Assembly: GCA_016169945.1 (NCBI GenBank)
Contig: JADLSH010000279.1
Span: 806,001 to 870,000, forward strand
DNA length: 64,000 nt
Direction: 5' to 3'
DNA from: Trachythela sp. YZ-2020
Taxonomy: Eukaryota; Cnidaria; Anthozoa; Malacalcyonacea; Clavulariidae
The notes under the pieces are model-generated. The model was not told the DNA's origin, ran no database searches, and saw only the letters and a list, made by a program, of their open reading frames with translations. How positions within the stretch are numbered: position 1 is the stretch's first letter; each line of letters starts with the position of its first letter. Made by a program: the position numbers and the translations under genes. Shown here in pieces: positions 12,801-24,486 of this stretch.

Positions 12801-13294
12801 ATATGCAGAAAGTCTTGGTTGGTTTTGCTGCCTGTCAGTATGATATTTTTACTGTCCTTGTTTCCATGGCTCTGCAGGCCACGATCAAGTTAAGATTTAT
12901 AACGGTTACTTTGGTAGGATGTTTATCATGTAACAAGAGCAGGTTGTTGTTAATTTGCTCCCTTTTTCTCCTAGGTTCAAATGAGTACAGAAGCTCCAAC
13001 GCATCGTTTCTATTTTCATTACGAAACCCACACAACATGCAAGCATTCAAATGTCCAGTCATTAACGGTAAAAATGGAAACGCGATCTACTGTCATCCTT
13101 CTTATGGAGCAAGATTTGGTGGAGGTTGTGATCTGATAATCTATAGCAATGCCAACAGCAACCAAAGCTCATTTAGCAACCTTGGTAACACATACCAACC
13201 ACCACCAGGATATCAACATGGCACCCAACAAACCCAGTCGTTGTTTGCTGGTAGCTACAACTTCAAACCCACAGAAGTTGAAGTATTTTACTGA
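9891..13294 (+). CDS. Gene C: RING / B-box 1 / B-box 2 / coiled-coil / TLDc protein (TRIM-like E3 ligase)
   Basis: Four exons: 9891..10583, 11217..11658, 12239..12466, 12975..13294, giving 560 residues with intron phases 0, 1, 1 and GT-AG junctions throughout. Exon 1 (231 residues) holds the C3HC4 RING and both B-boxes, with all expected Cys/His ligands present. Exon 2 is the coiled coil ('KATYEKTAKDTKVKHTAQKD', 'YLQKVEKSLQ'). Exons 3-4 form TLDc, with 'LCYRASLHGW', 'FGGYTDQTW', 'FGGGCDLIIY' and the terminal 'EVEVFY'. The ATG at 9891 is chosen because it aligns with the first ATG of all sister genes; no upstream in-frame ATG is seen. B-box 1 is distinctive ('FCQKGSPLTICMEC', 'HECFMMHERW'). 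The closest sister is E (shared VDG..KK acidic-loop variant and ETVNNSK coiled-coil start). Divergent from B, convergent with D. Ubiquitin-ligase function is inferred from the domains. Confidence 0.9.
10662..10740. mobile_element. MITE fragment ('GGTGG..TTCA' family), gene C intron 1
   Basis: Only one end of the family is present: 'TTTCACTTAGCACCATC' followed by 'CAGCAGATGGTAGTCAAC' and the start of the interior. It lies 80 bp past the exon 1 donor, as in genes D and E. Confidence 0.5.
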
Positions 13295-16200
13295 ACACAA
13301 CATTCTGTAAAAACCATCAACCCCAAATTTTTTAAAATACTCGCAAAAATCACTTTGTTGGGTCAATAACAAGTTTTACCATCGAGATATAGATAGTATA
13401 TGCATTTAAGGATTTAATCGACCCTAACATAAATTTGTTAGTTTTTTATACTTGTACGTATAGTATAGAACATATCCCGCAGCAGATAACACGAAGCTTT
13501 TCATAACACTGATTTTATCGGCTCCATTAAACAATGCTTTTGTGTTCAGAACAATGAAATTGCTTCGTTCTTGAGAAATCCTCCGTCCAATTGGAGGAGG
13601 TCTTCTAAAGAGCTGCGTACTCTGCCGGATACTGGCTATATTGGAATTATTATATTGTCAGTAGTCATTTACATAAAGGAAGATTAACTATAAATATATT
13701 AGAAATAATAAGGAATGATTTGAGGTAAATATTAGTGATAAGGGAGCATTCAGAATGCACAATGGACATAGGGCGTCAATTTGAAATTTCATAAGACCAT
13801 AGGTAAGGAGTATATACTATCTTATAAAGTGGACCCCATACACGTAGTGTCAAGGCCATATAGTGAAAACCAAAATATTATGTATGCGAAAGCCCTTTGC
13901 TGTTCTTTTGTCTTTTAATTATAAAAATATTCTAAATTCAGATTACGTTCACACGAAACCGGACAAATTCGGAGCAGAACGTAAATTCGTCCGGTTCCAT
14001 TTTCTCACACGGAAATTCGTACAGTTATAGCTGTGCTCGTATTTAATCGTGCGAATTTGAGCCTTATTATTCACTCTTGCCAAATTGTTTCTAGTGAGAA
14101 ATCATTCTGCCTTCAACATTTATCTTATAAACGCTGTTTCGCTTATGGCTATTTTTTGATAGTGCTAAACCGAAATAGCTTCCATATACATTATCGAAAA
14201 TGTATTATTTATTTTTCTTGTCAGTTATATTGCAATTTATGACAACATCTAACCCTTACTTTAACCCTAGCCTTATTCCGCAGCCTTAGAGTGATCTGTA
14301 TTTTTACAACTGCTCTAGGTTAACTCACAGCCTCTGTTTTTCTAAGGCATTTACAGCAGGATTTTTCTACCACACTGCTCACCTGGGAAAAGGTGGTCAG
14401 TGCAGAACTGTGAAACATCAACAAGTACAGTTTTAGCGATATATTTCTAACATTTTTGACCCAGTTACCGCACCAGTAACTACCTGAAAAAGATTAGTCG
14501 ATTAGAAAACTCCAACGTTGTGAAGTTTTCTGATCTTTTTCAGCCCAGACAACAGTCTGTTGAAGAGTATACTAACTACACTGGACCACCTCTATTTTAG
14601 ACGGTGATGATTCATCCAAACAGCAGTCTATTTGAAGACAAACCTCGCTGGTTAATTTATCACGAACTCGTATTTACTACGAAGGAATTCATGAGACAGG
14701 TATCTTGTCGTTTTGTGTTTTGAATTTTGGTTTCGGAGATTTCTCAATAGACATTGAGCAGAAAGCCCAAAGCATAGATAGATTGGTAATAACCTAAATT
14801 ACATTGAATTGAATATCTGCAATATTCACAGAGACAGAGCTTGTCTTACATAGGGCAGAACGGGTGGCAGATGCGGTAAGCGCGCTGCCCCGTACCTCCG
14901 AGTTAAGCTTTCTACTGTAGGTCGAGGGTATTTACTTAGGTTGGGTAACTTGGTTGTACTTAAAAACTCATGTAGGTAGAGTTGGGTTGATTCTCTCCTG
15001 TGTTTCTGGGGCCTTCGTTCGTTTTTCCTCCTTCACTAAAAACTAACCCTTAGGCCTTAGTTGTCGAGCACGTGTGTCATGACTTTTGAGCCTTTGGTTC
15101 TGGTGAATTAGTCAACCACGAACTGTGTAATCGACATTAAATTTATTGCTTACTGTGACTGTGGCTGTGGCTGTGACTGTGACTGTGACTGTGGCTGTGA
15201 CTGTGGCTGTGGCTGTGGCTGCGACTGTGACTCTGGCTGTGACTGTGGTTGTGACTGTGACTCTGGCTGTGCCTGTGGCTGTGACTATCGATATGACTAT
15301 TACTATGACTATTACTATTAACGAGTTTGCTTGTCTTTACTCTTGTGATTGCACAGTGTTTCAACAGTGTACACTCTGATTGTTTCTCCAAGGTATTTGA
15401 AATCGAGAACACATGGCTACTAGAGGTTGCTCCACATTATTACAAAGCCAAAGAAATAGAGGACAGTACTAGTCATAAGATGCCGAAGAATATGGGAGCT
15501 ACTAAGGAACAACTACAAACGTGACCATGGTGAAATCTCTGCTTAAAGTCAGTATCACACATGTCTTGCTTGTGAGAATATCTCGCTCCAGTGTATAGGT
15601 AGTATTCATGAATTGACGAGTTTCACCAACGTTACAGGGCAGACACTTAGAAGAGCGAGCGAATTGAACTATTAGCCCTCTAGCTTTTCTTCTATTCGCC
15701 TCCTCTCGGCAGAAGGACTCCTATACTCTACAGATAATGAAAACAATTAGCAGTATTTTCTCACTTTGATAACTGTCAGTTGACTACCATTTGCAACGTG
15801 GTCGTACTTCGTGAAACGCAGCTATAAGCTGCTGTGGGTAGTATTCTACAATAAGCTGTCGAAGGGCTTCGCTCAAAACATTTAAGTTTGTGATACTTTA
15901 TGTGATTTCGTTGTTATAAAGTTCATGGCAACGTCTGTGCACAACCTCGTTCTCAGGGCCTTGGTTTTTCAAAAAGGCCCTTGGAACTGGTTTGGACCGC
16001 GCAGAGGGCTGAGACTGAATTCCAAAGGCATCTTCAATTCCTTCCATTACTTGCTGGCCTTGCATCCCCCCCCTCCCCCACAGTCCCCGACTATACTCGG
16101 GTATGGATCATCACCCATATCAATACTGGCATTCATGCATACATTATATACATAAGTAAAAACAATATATTTTAAAGGTAGAATATTTGCTGCCGAGCGT

Positions 16201-17052
16201 TAGCGAGGCACCACACCATTCTTGACACATGTTGTAACACGTTTGAATTTCCCGCCACCACTTATATATACTGAAATATATCTTCATAGTGAAAAACCAA
16301 CTGAAATCGATTGAAATCGACCCGTCGATTGAGAAACTCAAAATTCTACACCAAATATAATTGGCGTCTAAGATTCGTTATATTCGTTATAAGTTTTGAC
16401 ATTAAGATTTTAGTCAATACACTCTAGGGAATAAAACTAAAAACATTATTATTAATAGAAAAATATTCTCCAATAGAGGTGTCCAAAACACCATTATATC
16501 AAACATAAATTGAAAAGTAAGGCAGACATTCGAACAAACAGACATATAAAACAACGAAATCAATTAACGAAACCGAAGACAAAAAGCGACAAATGTTCAA
16601 TTGTTGTCGTTGAATTAAACACGTTCAATCGCTGTCCTTATAAACAATTCCGCCGAGATTGAAATTGAAGTCGAATCGCTTGAATATTAACTTTCGATCT
16701 TTTGAATTAACAAAGTAAAGAACAACAACTACTTTTGTACATATATGATTTTGAAGGGGTTTACGCAAACTCCTAGTAGGGTCCCGTGAAATCCTTTATT
16801 ATATTCGACTATGTCTATATCATGTTTAAATATAGAAAAATAATTGATATTGGGGTAATGATTCATTAAATTCTTCAATTCATAAGCTACTAGTTTTTAA
16901 TATCTATATCCCTATGTATGGTAAAACCTATCAAATATATTGACTAAAAATGTACGCATATATTATATTGACCCTTGCGCTGTTCACCGTAATTCTCACG
17001 AGGTCGATTGTAACAGTCAGTTTAGGATTCATGTTTTCACAGAATGTTGTGC
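13295..17052. other. Convergent spacer C/D, duplicate of spacer A/B, no gene supported
   Basis: Homologous along its length to 1563-5212: the same order of interspersed repeat (about 13945), degenerate CCCTAA-like stretch (about 14249), SINE relic (about 14868), hexamer run (15148-15320) and MITE fragment (about 15715-15820). Local differences include a 60-bp insertion near 16190-16260 and hexamer expansion. No coding exon is recognised. Confidence 0.7.
15148..15320 (+). repeat. Expanded hexanucleotide repeat of TGTGAC/TGTGGC type
   Basis: Tandem 6-bp units (CTGTGA, CTGTGG), more regular and about 60 bp longer than the homologous run at 3430-3543. It decays at the 3' end into GACTAT units. 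Confidence 0.85.
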
Positions 17053-20000
17053 TCAGTAAAATACTTCGATTTCTGTTGGTAGGAAGTCGCGGCTACCAGC
17101 AAACAACGACATGGTTTGTTGGGTGCCATATTGATATCCTGGTGGTAGTTGGTATGTGTGACCAAGGTTGCTAGATGAGTTTTGGATGCTGTTGGCATTT
17201 GTGGCGATGTGCAGATCATGACTTCCACCAAAGGTTGCTCCATAAGAAGAATTACAGTAGATCGCGTTTCCATTTTTACCGTTAATGACTGGGCATTTAA
17301 ATGGTTGCATGTTGTTTGGGTTTCGTAATGAAAATAGAAACGATGCGTTCGAGCTTTTGAACTGACCTGAACCTGGGACAATAGGAGAGGAAAGGAGCAA
17401 ATATCAACAATTAAGACTCGATCAAACGAGAACGCAATGACCTGTTCAGACATCGAAAAGAGTGAAGGAATAATTTGATAAAGGAACACGAAATTTGAAA
17501 TACACAAAGTATCTTGTGAAAAACAATGAATGTGGTTTGTTACCTTGTTTGTAATACCTTGTACGCAGTTAATAAACACGTACGCTGTACAATCTTAAAA
17601 AATTGACTCATTTCCACACTTTTTATTGTCAAAACCATTCCCTCTTTAGCTCGTTTGCATTCTTGTGTGATCGGGCCTAAATATATGTACATGCGCGGGA
17701 TACTTTAGAATTTACCCTACTTTTGATGGCCTGCTTTTAATGGCGTGTAATTCAGAATTTGTCGCGATTTTGGTCGCGTATTTTTCACTGATTCGGATGC
17801 GCGCGGCAGAATGTAAAATTTTCCATGCACGAAATGGAAAGCACGCAGATTATAACTATCGTGGAATTGAGAAATAAAAATTCTTACCTTGCCAAGTTTG
17901 ATCAGTGTATCCACCAAAAATCCAGTTTCCAACCTTGACCAAGACCACTGTTCTTGCTTTATCATCACACAATTGGTGAAACTTCTGGCTCTGCCAACCA
18001 TGTAGTGATGCTCTGTAACAAAGCTTCAATGGCCATTTTTTTTCTTCAAGGAAACGTAGCAATTGATCAAAAAGCTTCTCTTCATCTTTCAGGATTAATG
18101 TATCTATAGCAAGAATATCAAATTGATTTTGAAAGCTTAGTATAGTTTTGTGTTTCTATGTGCAAGATGATGGTCTCCAAATTGTTTTTTTGTGCAATTT
18201 GGATAATTGCGACTTGTGAATTTTTCAAAAATTATCAACACGAGTCCGAAGGACGAGACATTGTCATTGTAAGTAATATACAAAATAATCTTATTAATGC
18301 AAAGTTACAACTGACTTGCGCATGCTTCTTTTTTATAGTATTTCAGTATTTTTGTCACTAAGGGGCCGATTACATGGAGCATTTTCAACCCCGGGGTTGA
18401 ACTCCGGGCTGGAAATTGTTTCAATTACATGGACGATTTCAGCCCCGGGGTTGAACAGCCCTGGGGTTGAAATGCCAGAAAGTATCAAAAGGCGCGGAAA
18501 ATTTGTAAACATGGCTCCCGTGGATTAAAATCACAATGATTATACTACATTTGACTTCTATAACTGGCCATGCAGCGTATTAAGTTGTTATCTTTGTCTC
18601 AACGAAATCCTTTTGCTCGATTTACGTCACGTTCATAATATTCAAATTCGTCATGCATCGTAAATAGTCACTTCAGCCCTGGGGTGAAACGATTACATGG
18701 CAATTTTTCAGCCCAGGGCTGAGTTCAACCCCGGGGTTGAAATTTCAGTCCGGGAAGCACAAGAAAAATTTGTCATGTAATCACGCATTGTGTTTTATTA
18801 GGGTTTTATAGTAAACAGGGCTGAAAAACCCCGGGGCTGAAAGTGCTCCATGTAATCGGCCCCTAAGTTGTACATACAGCAAACTTTATCTGGGGGGGGT
18901 CAGTGTTTATTTCGTATTTGCGTGTGATTATTTCAGAGGAAAATATGATAAATAATTTGATAACAACTCCGTCGGTCGGTCTCCACTTTACCCTAATATA
19001 TGAAGAAAAATTTGGGTTAATGCTTGTGGTACCATATTTGCATAAGCTTTGTATAACTGGGCATACGCCATTGATTTGCTGCATACGCCATTGATCTTAA
19101 TCAGCAGTGAGCATGCGTCATTAGTATTAAGTACTTGTTGTAATAAATACGAAGAGAACGCCATCTTAAACCCGTACAATTTAACGCCAATTCCTCGATC
19201 ATCTTATGAAAACAAAGCTCTTCCATACAGGACTGTGTATCAGCAAGTTGAACCTGAAATGATGATAAATATTGCAACATTTGAATATCATCATCGATAA
19301 CTTTCTGCGCTAAAAACAATTCTTCAAGCTTCGAATTTTCCAACATATCATTTGTGCGTTGAAGTGACTTTTCCACTTTTTGCAGGTAATTTGACATCAT
19401 TTCAGTCTGAGCGGAAAGCTTTTGACAAGCGGGATTGTAGACTTCGTCAACCTCTTGAATTTTGTCTTTCACAATCTTGTTTATGTCATCAGCAAAAACT
19501 TTCATAATTTCATCCCTTCGAGCGGTGTGTTTCACTTTGACATCTTTCGCGGTTTTCTCGTACGTTGCCTTGGTGTTTTTGAAAGTTTCCAATGCCTGCA
19601 AAGTAAAGAAAAGCAAAAATAATGATCATTATAAAATCTTTAACATTTGTAAATAGTGTACACGATAACGGACGAATTCTGAACCGTAAACAAATTCGTT
19701 GGATCCATTTGTTCGCATGCGAATTCGTACGGTTAGCTGTTCAGCCTGTGCTCAGATTCGTTCCGTTTCATACGGTGGCCCACAGGTGTCACGGCAAAAA
19801 CAAAAAACGCCACGGCAAAAACAAAACTCTACGGCAAAAACAAAACTCTACGGCAAAAACAACAAAGTTCATGGCAAAAACAAAAATTCACGACACAATT
19901 GACAACAAAAGTTCATGGCAAGTGAACAGATGTACAGGCAAGATGCTGGCCTGCCAGTGTCAGGTAAAATAGAAGCCTTTGTCAGAAGCTTGTTATAGAG

Positions 20001-23000
20001 CCTTATAGAGGTTATGGAGGAGCACGTCAATGTCATATTCTGCGTGGTATCTGCCGTTTGAGTCCGTATCTTTTCAATCGTCATGCTCATTGGCATTGCT
20101 CATGTGAATACCATATTTTAATGGAATAAAACAATTCCTTATTATCAAATCCTTTATAGAAATAGTAGCGAATGAGGCTTTCTTTGTCCTCCTTATGCAA
20201 TTCGACTTCAAGATATTTGTTTTCTAAGCGACCGTCTTCATGAAATTCTGCCATTTTGTCTAACAGTAACACTTTAAAGCCTCGCACAGACGAACAAGTT
20301 TCCTTGACAAGTTTTAATATTTTCTCGTGTGTATGACAAAAATTGACCGGCAAGTTTTCTTTCACAAAGACAAAGTCAGCGAGCCTTGTTTAAAAGCTAG
20401 TCATACAAGCTTTTATTTGCCGTACAGGAAAACGTGCTCGTCTGTGCAGGCCTTACTAAATTAACAGCTGCAGATCGAAGCCAAAAGCTTGGGAAATTAG
20501 TCTGCCTTGAACTATTCGCCAGTTGTGCCGTGAGCTTTGTTCAGTTTGTGCCGCGAAATTTTGTTGTTTGTGCCGTGAACTTATGTTATTTGTGCCGTGA
20601 ACGTTTGTTGTTGTGCCGTGAACTTTTGTTTTTTTGCCGTGGAGTTTTTGTTTTTGCCGTGGAGTTTTGTGTTTGCCGTGACACCTGTGGGCCACCGTTT
20701 GGGCCACTGTCGTGCGAACTCGAAAGGCGAAATTGTACTAATTTGGGTACGGTTCTGAATTCATCTCATAATATAGAAACAGATTCCGGATCAATTGAAG
20801 TATGAAGACCCTCAATGCGCTGTATTTGAACTGCCTCGTCCTTTAATATGATGATGATGATGATGATAACTTTATTTAACCACGCTAACATTGTCAGCTA
20901 AAGCTGGTTTCCACAATGGGCGTGTAAAATATTAACAAATAGTTACAAGTAAATAAAAAATAAAGAAGTATCATGCAGTTACAAATATACAAATATTAAG
21001 TATCTATTTACATTAAGAATCATGTGATTTTATAAGCTAAGAGTAGCGATTTTTCTTTTAAAACTTGAGATTGATTTAATTTCTCTTATATTTTCTGGTA
21101 GGGAGTTCCATATGGAAGCTCCATCGTACATGAAACTTTTCTTCATGTTGTTCGTATTTGGCTTTGGCAAGCGTATTGAACTTGAGCTGTCACGAAGACT
21201 GTGATCTAATATTTCCGTTTTGAAAGTAAATAATTATTTTAGTGAGTTTGGCCCCATGTTATTGAGCGTTTTAAACATTATTTTTGCCTTGGCTTTCACT
21301 CTTTGTTCTTTGAGTGGTTCCCATCCTAATATATTCAGTACAGTTTGTTGACCTACCTCATTTGGCACATGTGCTATAATACGAGCAGCTCTGTTGTGAA
21401 GTTTTTGCAGACGTGTTGATTGAGTTTCACCAAATACATTCCAAACTTCACAACAGTAGCTGAAATAGGGTTGAATTATAGCATTGTACACAGAAATGAG
21501 TGTTTTTTGATCAACATACTCTTTAATGCGTTTGAGAGCATAAATTCCAGATGAAATCTTTTTACAAATAGTGTCTGTATTACTTTTCCAACACAGATTT
21601 TCATCAAGAGTCACACCTAGCGTTTTGCATTGGAAAACTTGCTTTATTGGTTTGTTTTGAATATGAATTCTAAGCTGTTAAGCAGAAGCTTTTTTTAGCA
21701 TTGGTTTAGTACCAATAATCAGTTGATATTCAGTTTTCGCTACGTTCAAGCTCAGCTTGTTTGCCATGAGCCATTTCGGAAGGTTTTCTAAATCCAAATT
21801 TACTGCATCTTCAATATCACTTAAACACCCACCAGCTGCTGTGATATTTGTGTCATCAGCAAACAGCCGGGGTTTTGTTTTATTCAGGCATGCAGGTAAA
21901 TCATTAATATACAGTAAAAAGAACAGTGGTCCTAATATAGACCCTTGGGGCACACCACATTTTACACTATTTTCACTTGAAATAGAGCCATTGACTTCAC
22001 ATCTTTGGGTACGGCCAGTTAAATAAGATTTAAGCAGTAGAAATGCATTTCCTGTGATTCCAACTTGCATTAGTTTTTGCAATAAGATTTCATGGTTAAC
22101 AGTATCAAAGGCTTTTTTTAAGTCTATAAATACAACCAAATTGAACAATTTCCTGTCCATGTTTATGTACCAATCATTCGTACAATCAAGTAAAGCTGAA
22201 GCAGTTGAATGAAATTTTCTGAAACCAAATTGATGCTCAGAAAGTATGTTGTTTACGGACAAATATTCATAAAGTTGAGTATATAAGATACGTTCCATAA
22301 CTTTACTAATGGCAGGCAAAACAGAAATTGGTCGATAATTTCCTGGCAAGTTGCGTTTGCCATTCTTAAAAAGGGGAATTACTCTTGCAATCTTCCACTC
22401 ATGTGGAAAAGTACATAGGGTAATTGCTTGATTAAAAATGTAAGTCAATGAATCAGAAATCAATGGTGCTGCAATTTTAATTATCTTGCTTGATATTTTA
22501 TCTAGGCCAGTAGCTTTGCTACCAGATAGTTCACGTAGTAAAAGACAATCATGGTTTACAGTAACTGATTTGAATGCAGTAAATTCAGAATTAGTTTTGT
22601 CAAGGTAGTCTTTGAAATGGTATTCTGTTGTACCAATTTCTTCAGCTAAATTTGGTCCAATATTTGAAAAGAAGGTATTGAAACCCTCAGCAATATCATT
22701 GGGGCTGGTCAATTTCATATCATTTACGTTTAATTCATTTACTCTAGTTGGTTGGTTATGTTTGCCAAGCAAAGTATTAATTGTCTTCCAAGCAGCTTTG
22801 GGATTTTGCTTTTCTGCAGAGATTTTTTTGGAGTAATAGTCTCTTTTTTCTTGTCTTAGAAGAATATTTGTTTCATTTCTGACTTTTTTATAGTTTTCCC
22901 AATCTGTTTCAAGTTTAGTAATGATTGCTTTTCTTTTCAAGTTATCTCTTGCAATCATTAAATGTCTTATATGACTACTAATCCAAGGAGATATTTTAGA

Positions 23001-24486
23001 TTTGATTTTTTTGCTTTGAAGAGGGGCATGTTTATCTAGGACTTGTAAGAATAGATCTTTCCAAATTTCCTGCATTGTCTGCAAAAAAGTAGACATGCTC
23101 CCACGATTGAGTTCCTAAATCATGCATTTTCTTCACTGAATTTTTTCATGTTCCTAATTTCAATAATATTTTCATTATCTTGCCCCGCTTCGTACCCAGC
23201 CGTACGTCTGTATGGAAGTTGCGCTGAGTGCGCGCACGGCATGTCGGGAAGGACGTGATTAAATTTGGCTCACAACCTCCCCAAGCACCCCCGCGCGCAT
23301 TCAGCGCGACTTTATAATTAAGTGTCATGGTACGAGGCTGCCCTCATACAGGAAACTTTTTATGTTATTGTAGGAGGTTGCGCCTTAGCAGAGGACACTT
23401 GATATGTCGCGAAGTTTGTTGCCCCATTTTTGTGAGTAAAAAGATCAGCGAGTGTTTTGAACCCCATTTTACTGGTGGATTTCATTAAGCGTTGCAGAGC
23501 AGCAGATGGTGGTCAACTTTAGATGTGTGAAACATGTAGAAGCAAGAGAATTAAACTAAATCTGTTCCATTTATATATTTGCCATCAAATACACGACTAC
23601 TGTGTACTATATATAATGCAAATAATAGACCTATATTTTCTTTCTCTGATAACTGCATGTCGGTTGACTACCATCTCGTGATAGTGCTAAGTAAAATCTA
23701 CAAATATAATGCTATTATATTTAATATGATCAATTGAAGTATACCACCATAAGTTAGCGCTGTAAAGAAAGTAGATGGTACAGAACTGCCTACCTTGTTT
23801 CCTTCTACTAACATTTCGTTAATGGTCGCGCATTTTGACTTCACAGCGTCCTGTTGTTTTCGATAGATTTCATGAATTGCGATACACGTATGGCCAGGTT
23901 TCGTGTGAACGGACGCCACACATTTTATGCAAATCAGTTCCTTACATGTTTCGCAATAAAATTCCGGGATGGAGTCTTTGTGGCTAGTGCAGCTTAACTT
24001 TTCCGCTCCGATTTGCTGTTGCTCGTCACGATTTATTATTTCACTTATGGATAGCATTGTATGGCATTGCATCACCTTCCAACTTTCGTGCTTCATATAA
24101 CATTCATGACACAATAGCTCTTCACATTCCATACATATTGTAATCGAAGGCTCTTTTTGGCAGTAAGAACAAACGGAAGCCTCTTCATTTCGATTTGGAC
24201 CAACGGCAGTTAGCAGCTTAGCGATAAATTCATTATCTGGCAACGCAACGACGGTTTCGTCAGGCTTCAAAGTAGTTGTGGAGCTGCAAGTCGGACAGTC
24301 CAACTTCTTGTCTTCGTCATCATCATTTCCTTTGTCTTGTGTCGTCAAGTTCTCAACACAGGCTTTGCAGAATGAATGAGAGCAAGACAAAATCTTCGGC
24401 TCGTTGATGGTTTTATTACAAACACCACAAAGGAGAAGATTTTGAATTTCATCAGCCGAGCGAGAGCTGGTTAAAGCAGCAGCCAT
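17053..24486 (-). CDS. Gene D: RING / B-box 1 / B-box 2 / coiled-coil / TLDc protein, introns swollen by transposons
   Basis: Four exons in coding order: 24486..23794, 19595..19178, 18103..17888, 17372..17053 (minus strand), 548 residues, phases 0, 1, 1. All RING and B-box Zn ligands are present. B-box 1 differs from the sisters ('CEELLCHECYMKHESWKVMQ'). The TLDc domain starts with a 12-nt in-frame deletion relative to gene B: the exon begins AT ACA TTA ATC where B has AT GCT ATG CCA AAT ACA GTA ATC. The terminal exon has 'FGGSHDLHIATNANSIQ' in the variable loop. Intron 1 carries a LINE (20848-23115) and a fold-back element (19772-20698); intron 2 carries a Harbinger-like MITE (18362-18863). 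Reading frames and splice sites are still intact, so the gene is probably functional. Closest sister is B. Head to head with E. Confidence 0.86.
18362..18863. mobile_element. Harbinger-like MITE with TAA target duplication
   Basis: Terminal inverted repeats GGGGCCGATTACATGGAGCA (18362) and TGCTCCATGTAATCGGCCCC (to 18863) are perfect over 20 bp and flanked by TAA on both sides (18359-18361 and 18864-18866). The interior holds repeated self-complementary 'CAACCCCGGGGTTGAA' and 'CAGCCC..GGGCTGA' motifs, so the whole element is strongly foldable. It is absent from the homologous intron of gene B. A TAA duplication is typical of PIF/Harbinger elements; no transposase is encoded. Confidence 0.85.
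19772..20698. mobile_element. Fold-back element with repeat-filled arms, gene D intron 1
   Basis: The ends ACGGTGGCCCACAGGTGTCA (19772) and TGACACCTGTGGGCCACCGT (to 20698) are perfect inverted repeats. Each arm then continues as short direct repeats of 'CGGCAAAAACAAAACTCTA' type (left) and the complement (right). The centre (about 19960-20460) is unique and has a 92-codon minus-strand open frame (20365..20087) with no recognised domain. The element is missing from the equivalent position in gene B (about 7170), so it inserted after the B/D duplication. Confidence 0.8.
20848..23115 (-). mobile_element. 5'-truncated non-LTR retrotransposon (LINE), gene D intron 1
   Basis: A minus-strand insertion with an ATC-repeat 3' tail (20848-20867 on the plus strand reads ATGATGATG). 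It contains most of ORF2: a region typical of the segment just after the endonuclease, then reverse transcriptase and a C-terminal segment. The endonuclease and ORF1 are absent, as usual for target-primed truncation. The 3' microsatellite tail and C-terminal 'MYDGASIWNSLPENIRE' region fit CR1/L2/Rex-like clades; the clade is not certain. It sits in the same orientation as gene D and was not present in gene B. Confidence 0.88.
21030..23096 (-). pseudogene. LINE ORF2 fragment: reverse transcriptase, with two in-frame stops
   Basis: One frame runs from 23096 down to the terminal TAA at 21030-21032, interrupted only by TAA at 21678-21680 and TAA at 21234-21236. Visible reverse-transcriptase motifs are 'LPGNYRPISVLPAISKVMER', 'EHQFGFRKFHSTASAL', 'VVFIDLKKAFDTVNHEILLQ', 'CGVPQGSILGPLFFLLYIND' and the catalytic 'LFADDTNI'. 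After the first stop the frame continues through a thumb/C-terminal segment ('SYCCEVWNVFG', 'LQKLHNRAARII') and after the second through 'MYDGASIWNSLPENIRE'. Two stops with no frameshift over 2 kb point to a young but inactive copy. The endonuclease is missing. Confidence 0.85.
23474..23701. mobile_element. MITE, near-full-length copy ('GGTGG..TTCA' inverted-end family), gene D intron 1
   Basis: The left end GGTGGATTTCATTAAGCGTT, followed by AGCAGATGGTGGTCAAC, is complementary to the right end GTTGACTACCATCT..GATAGTGCTAAGTAAAATCTAC, giving terminal inverted repeats of about 44 bp with mismatches. Length is about 228 bp with no coding capacity. At least eight related copies or fragments lie in this window (7850, 10662, 26633, 39538, 41745, 52192, and fragments at 3940 and 15715), mostly in introns. 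Confidence 0.75.

Noticed and set aside
20087..20365. 92-codon open frame in the centre of the fold-back element
   Set aside because: No recognised domain, no splice or promoter evidence; kept only as a note in the element entry.
21757..22026. Plus-strand open frames across the LINE
   Set aside because: Shadows of the minus-strand reverse-transcriptase frame.
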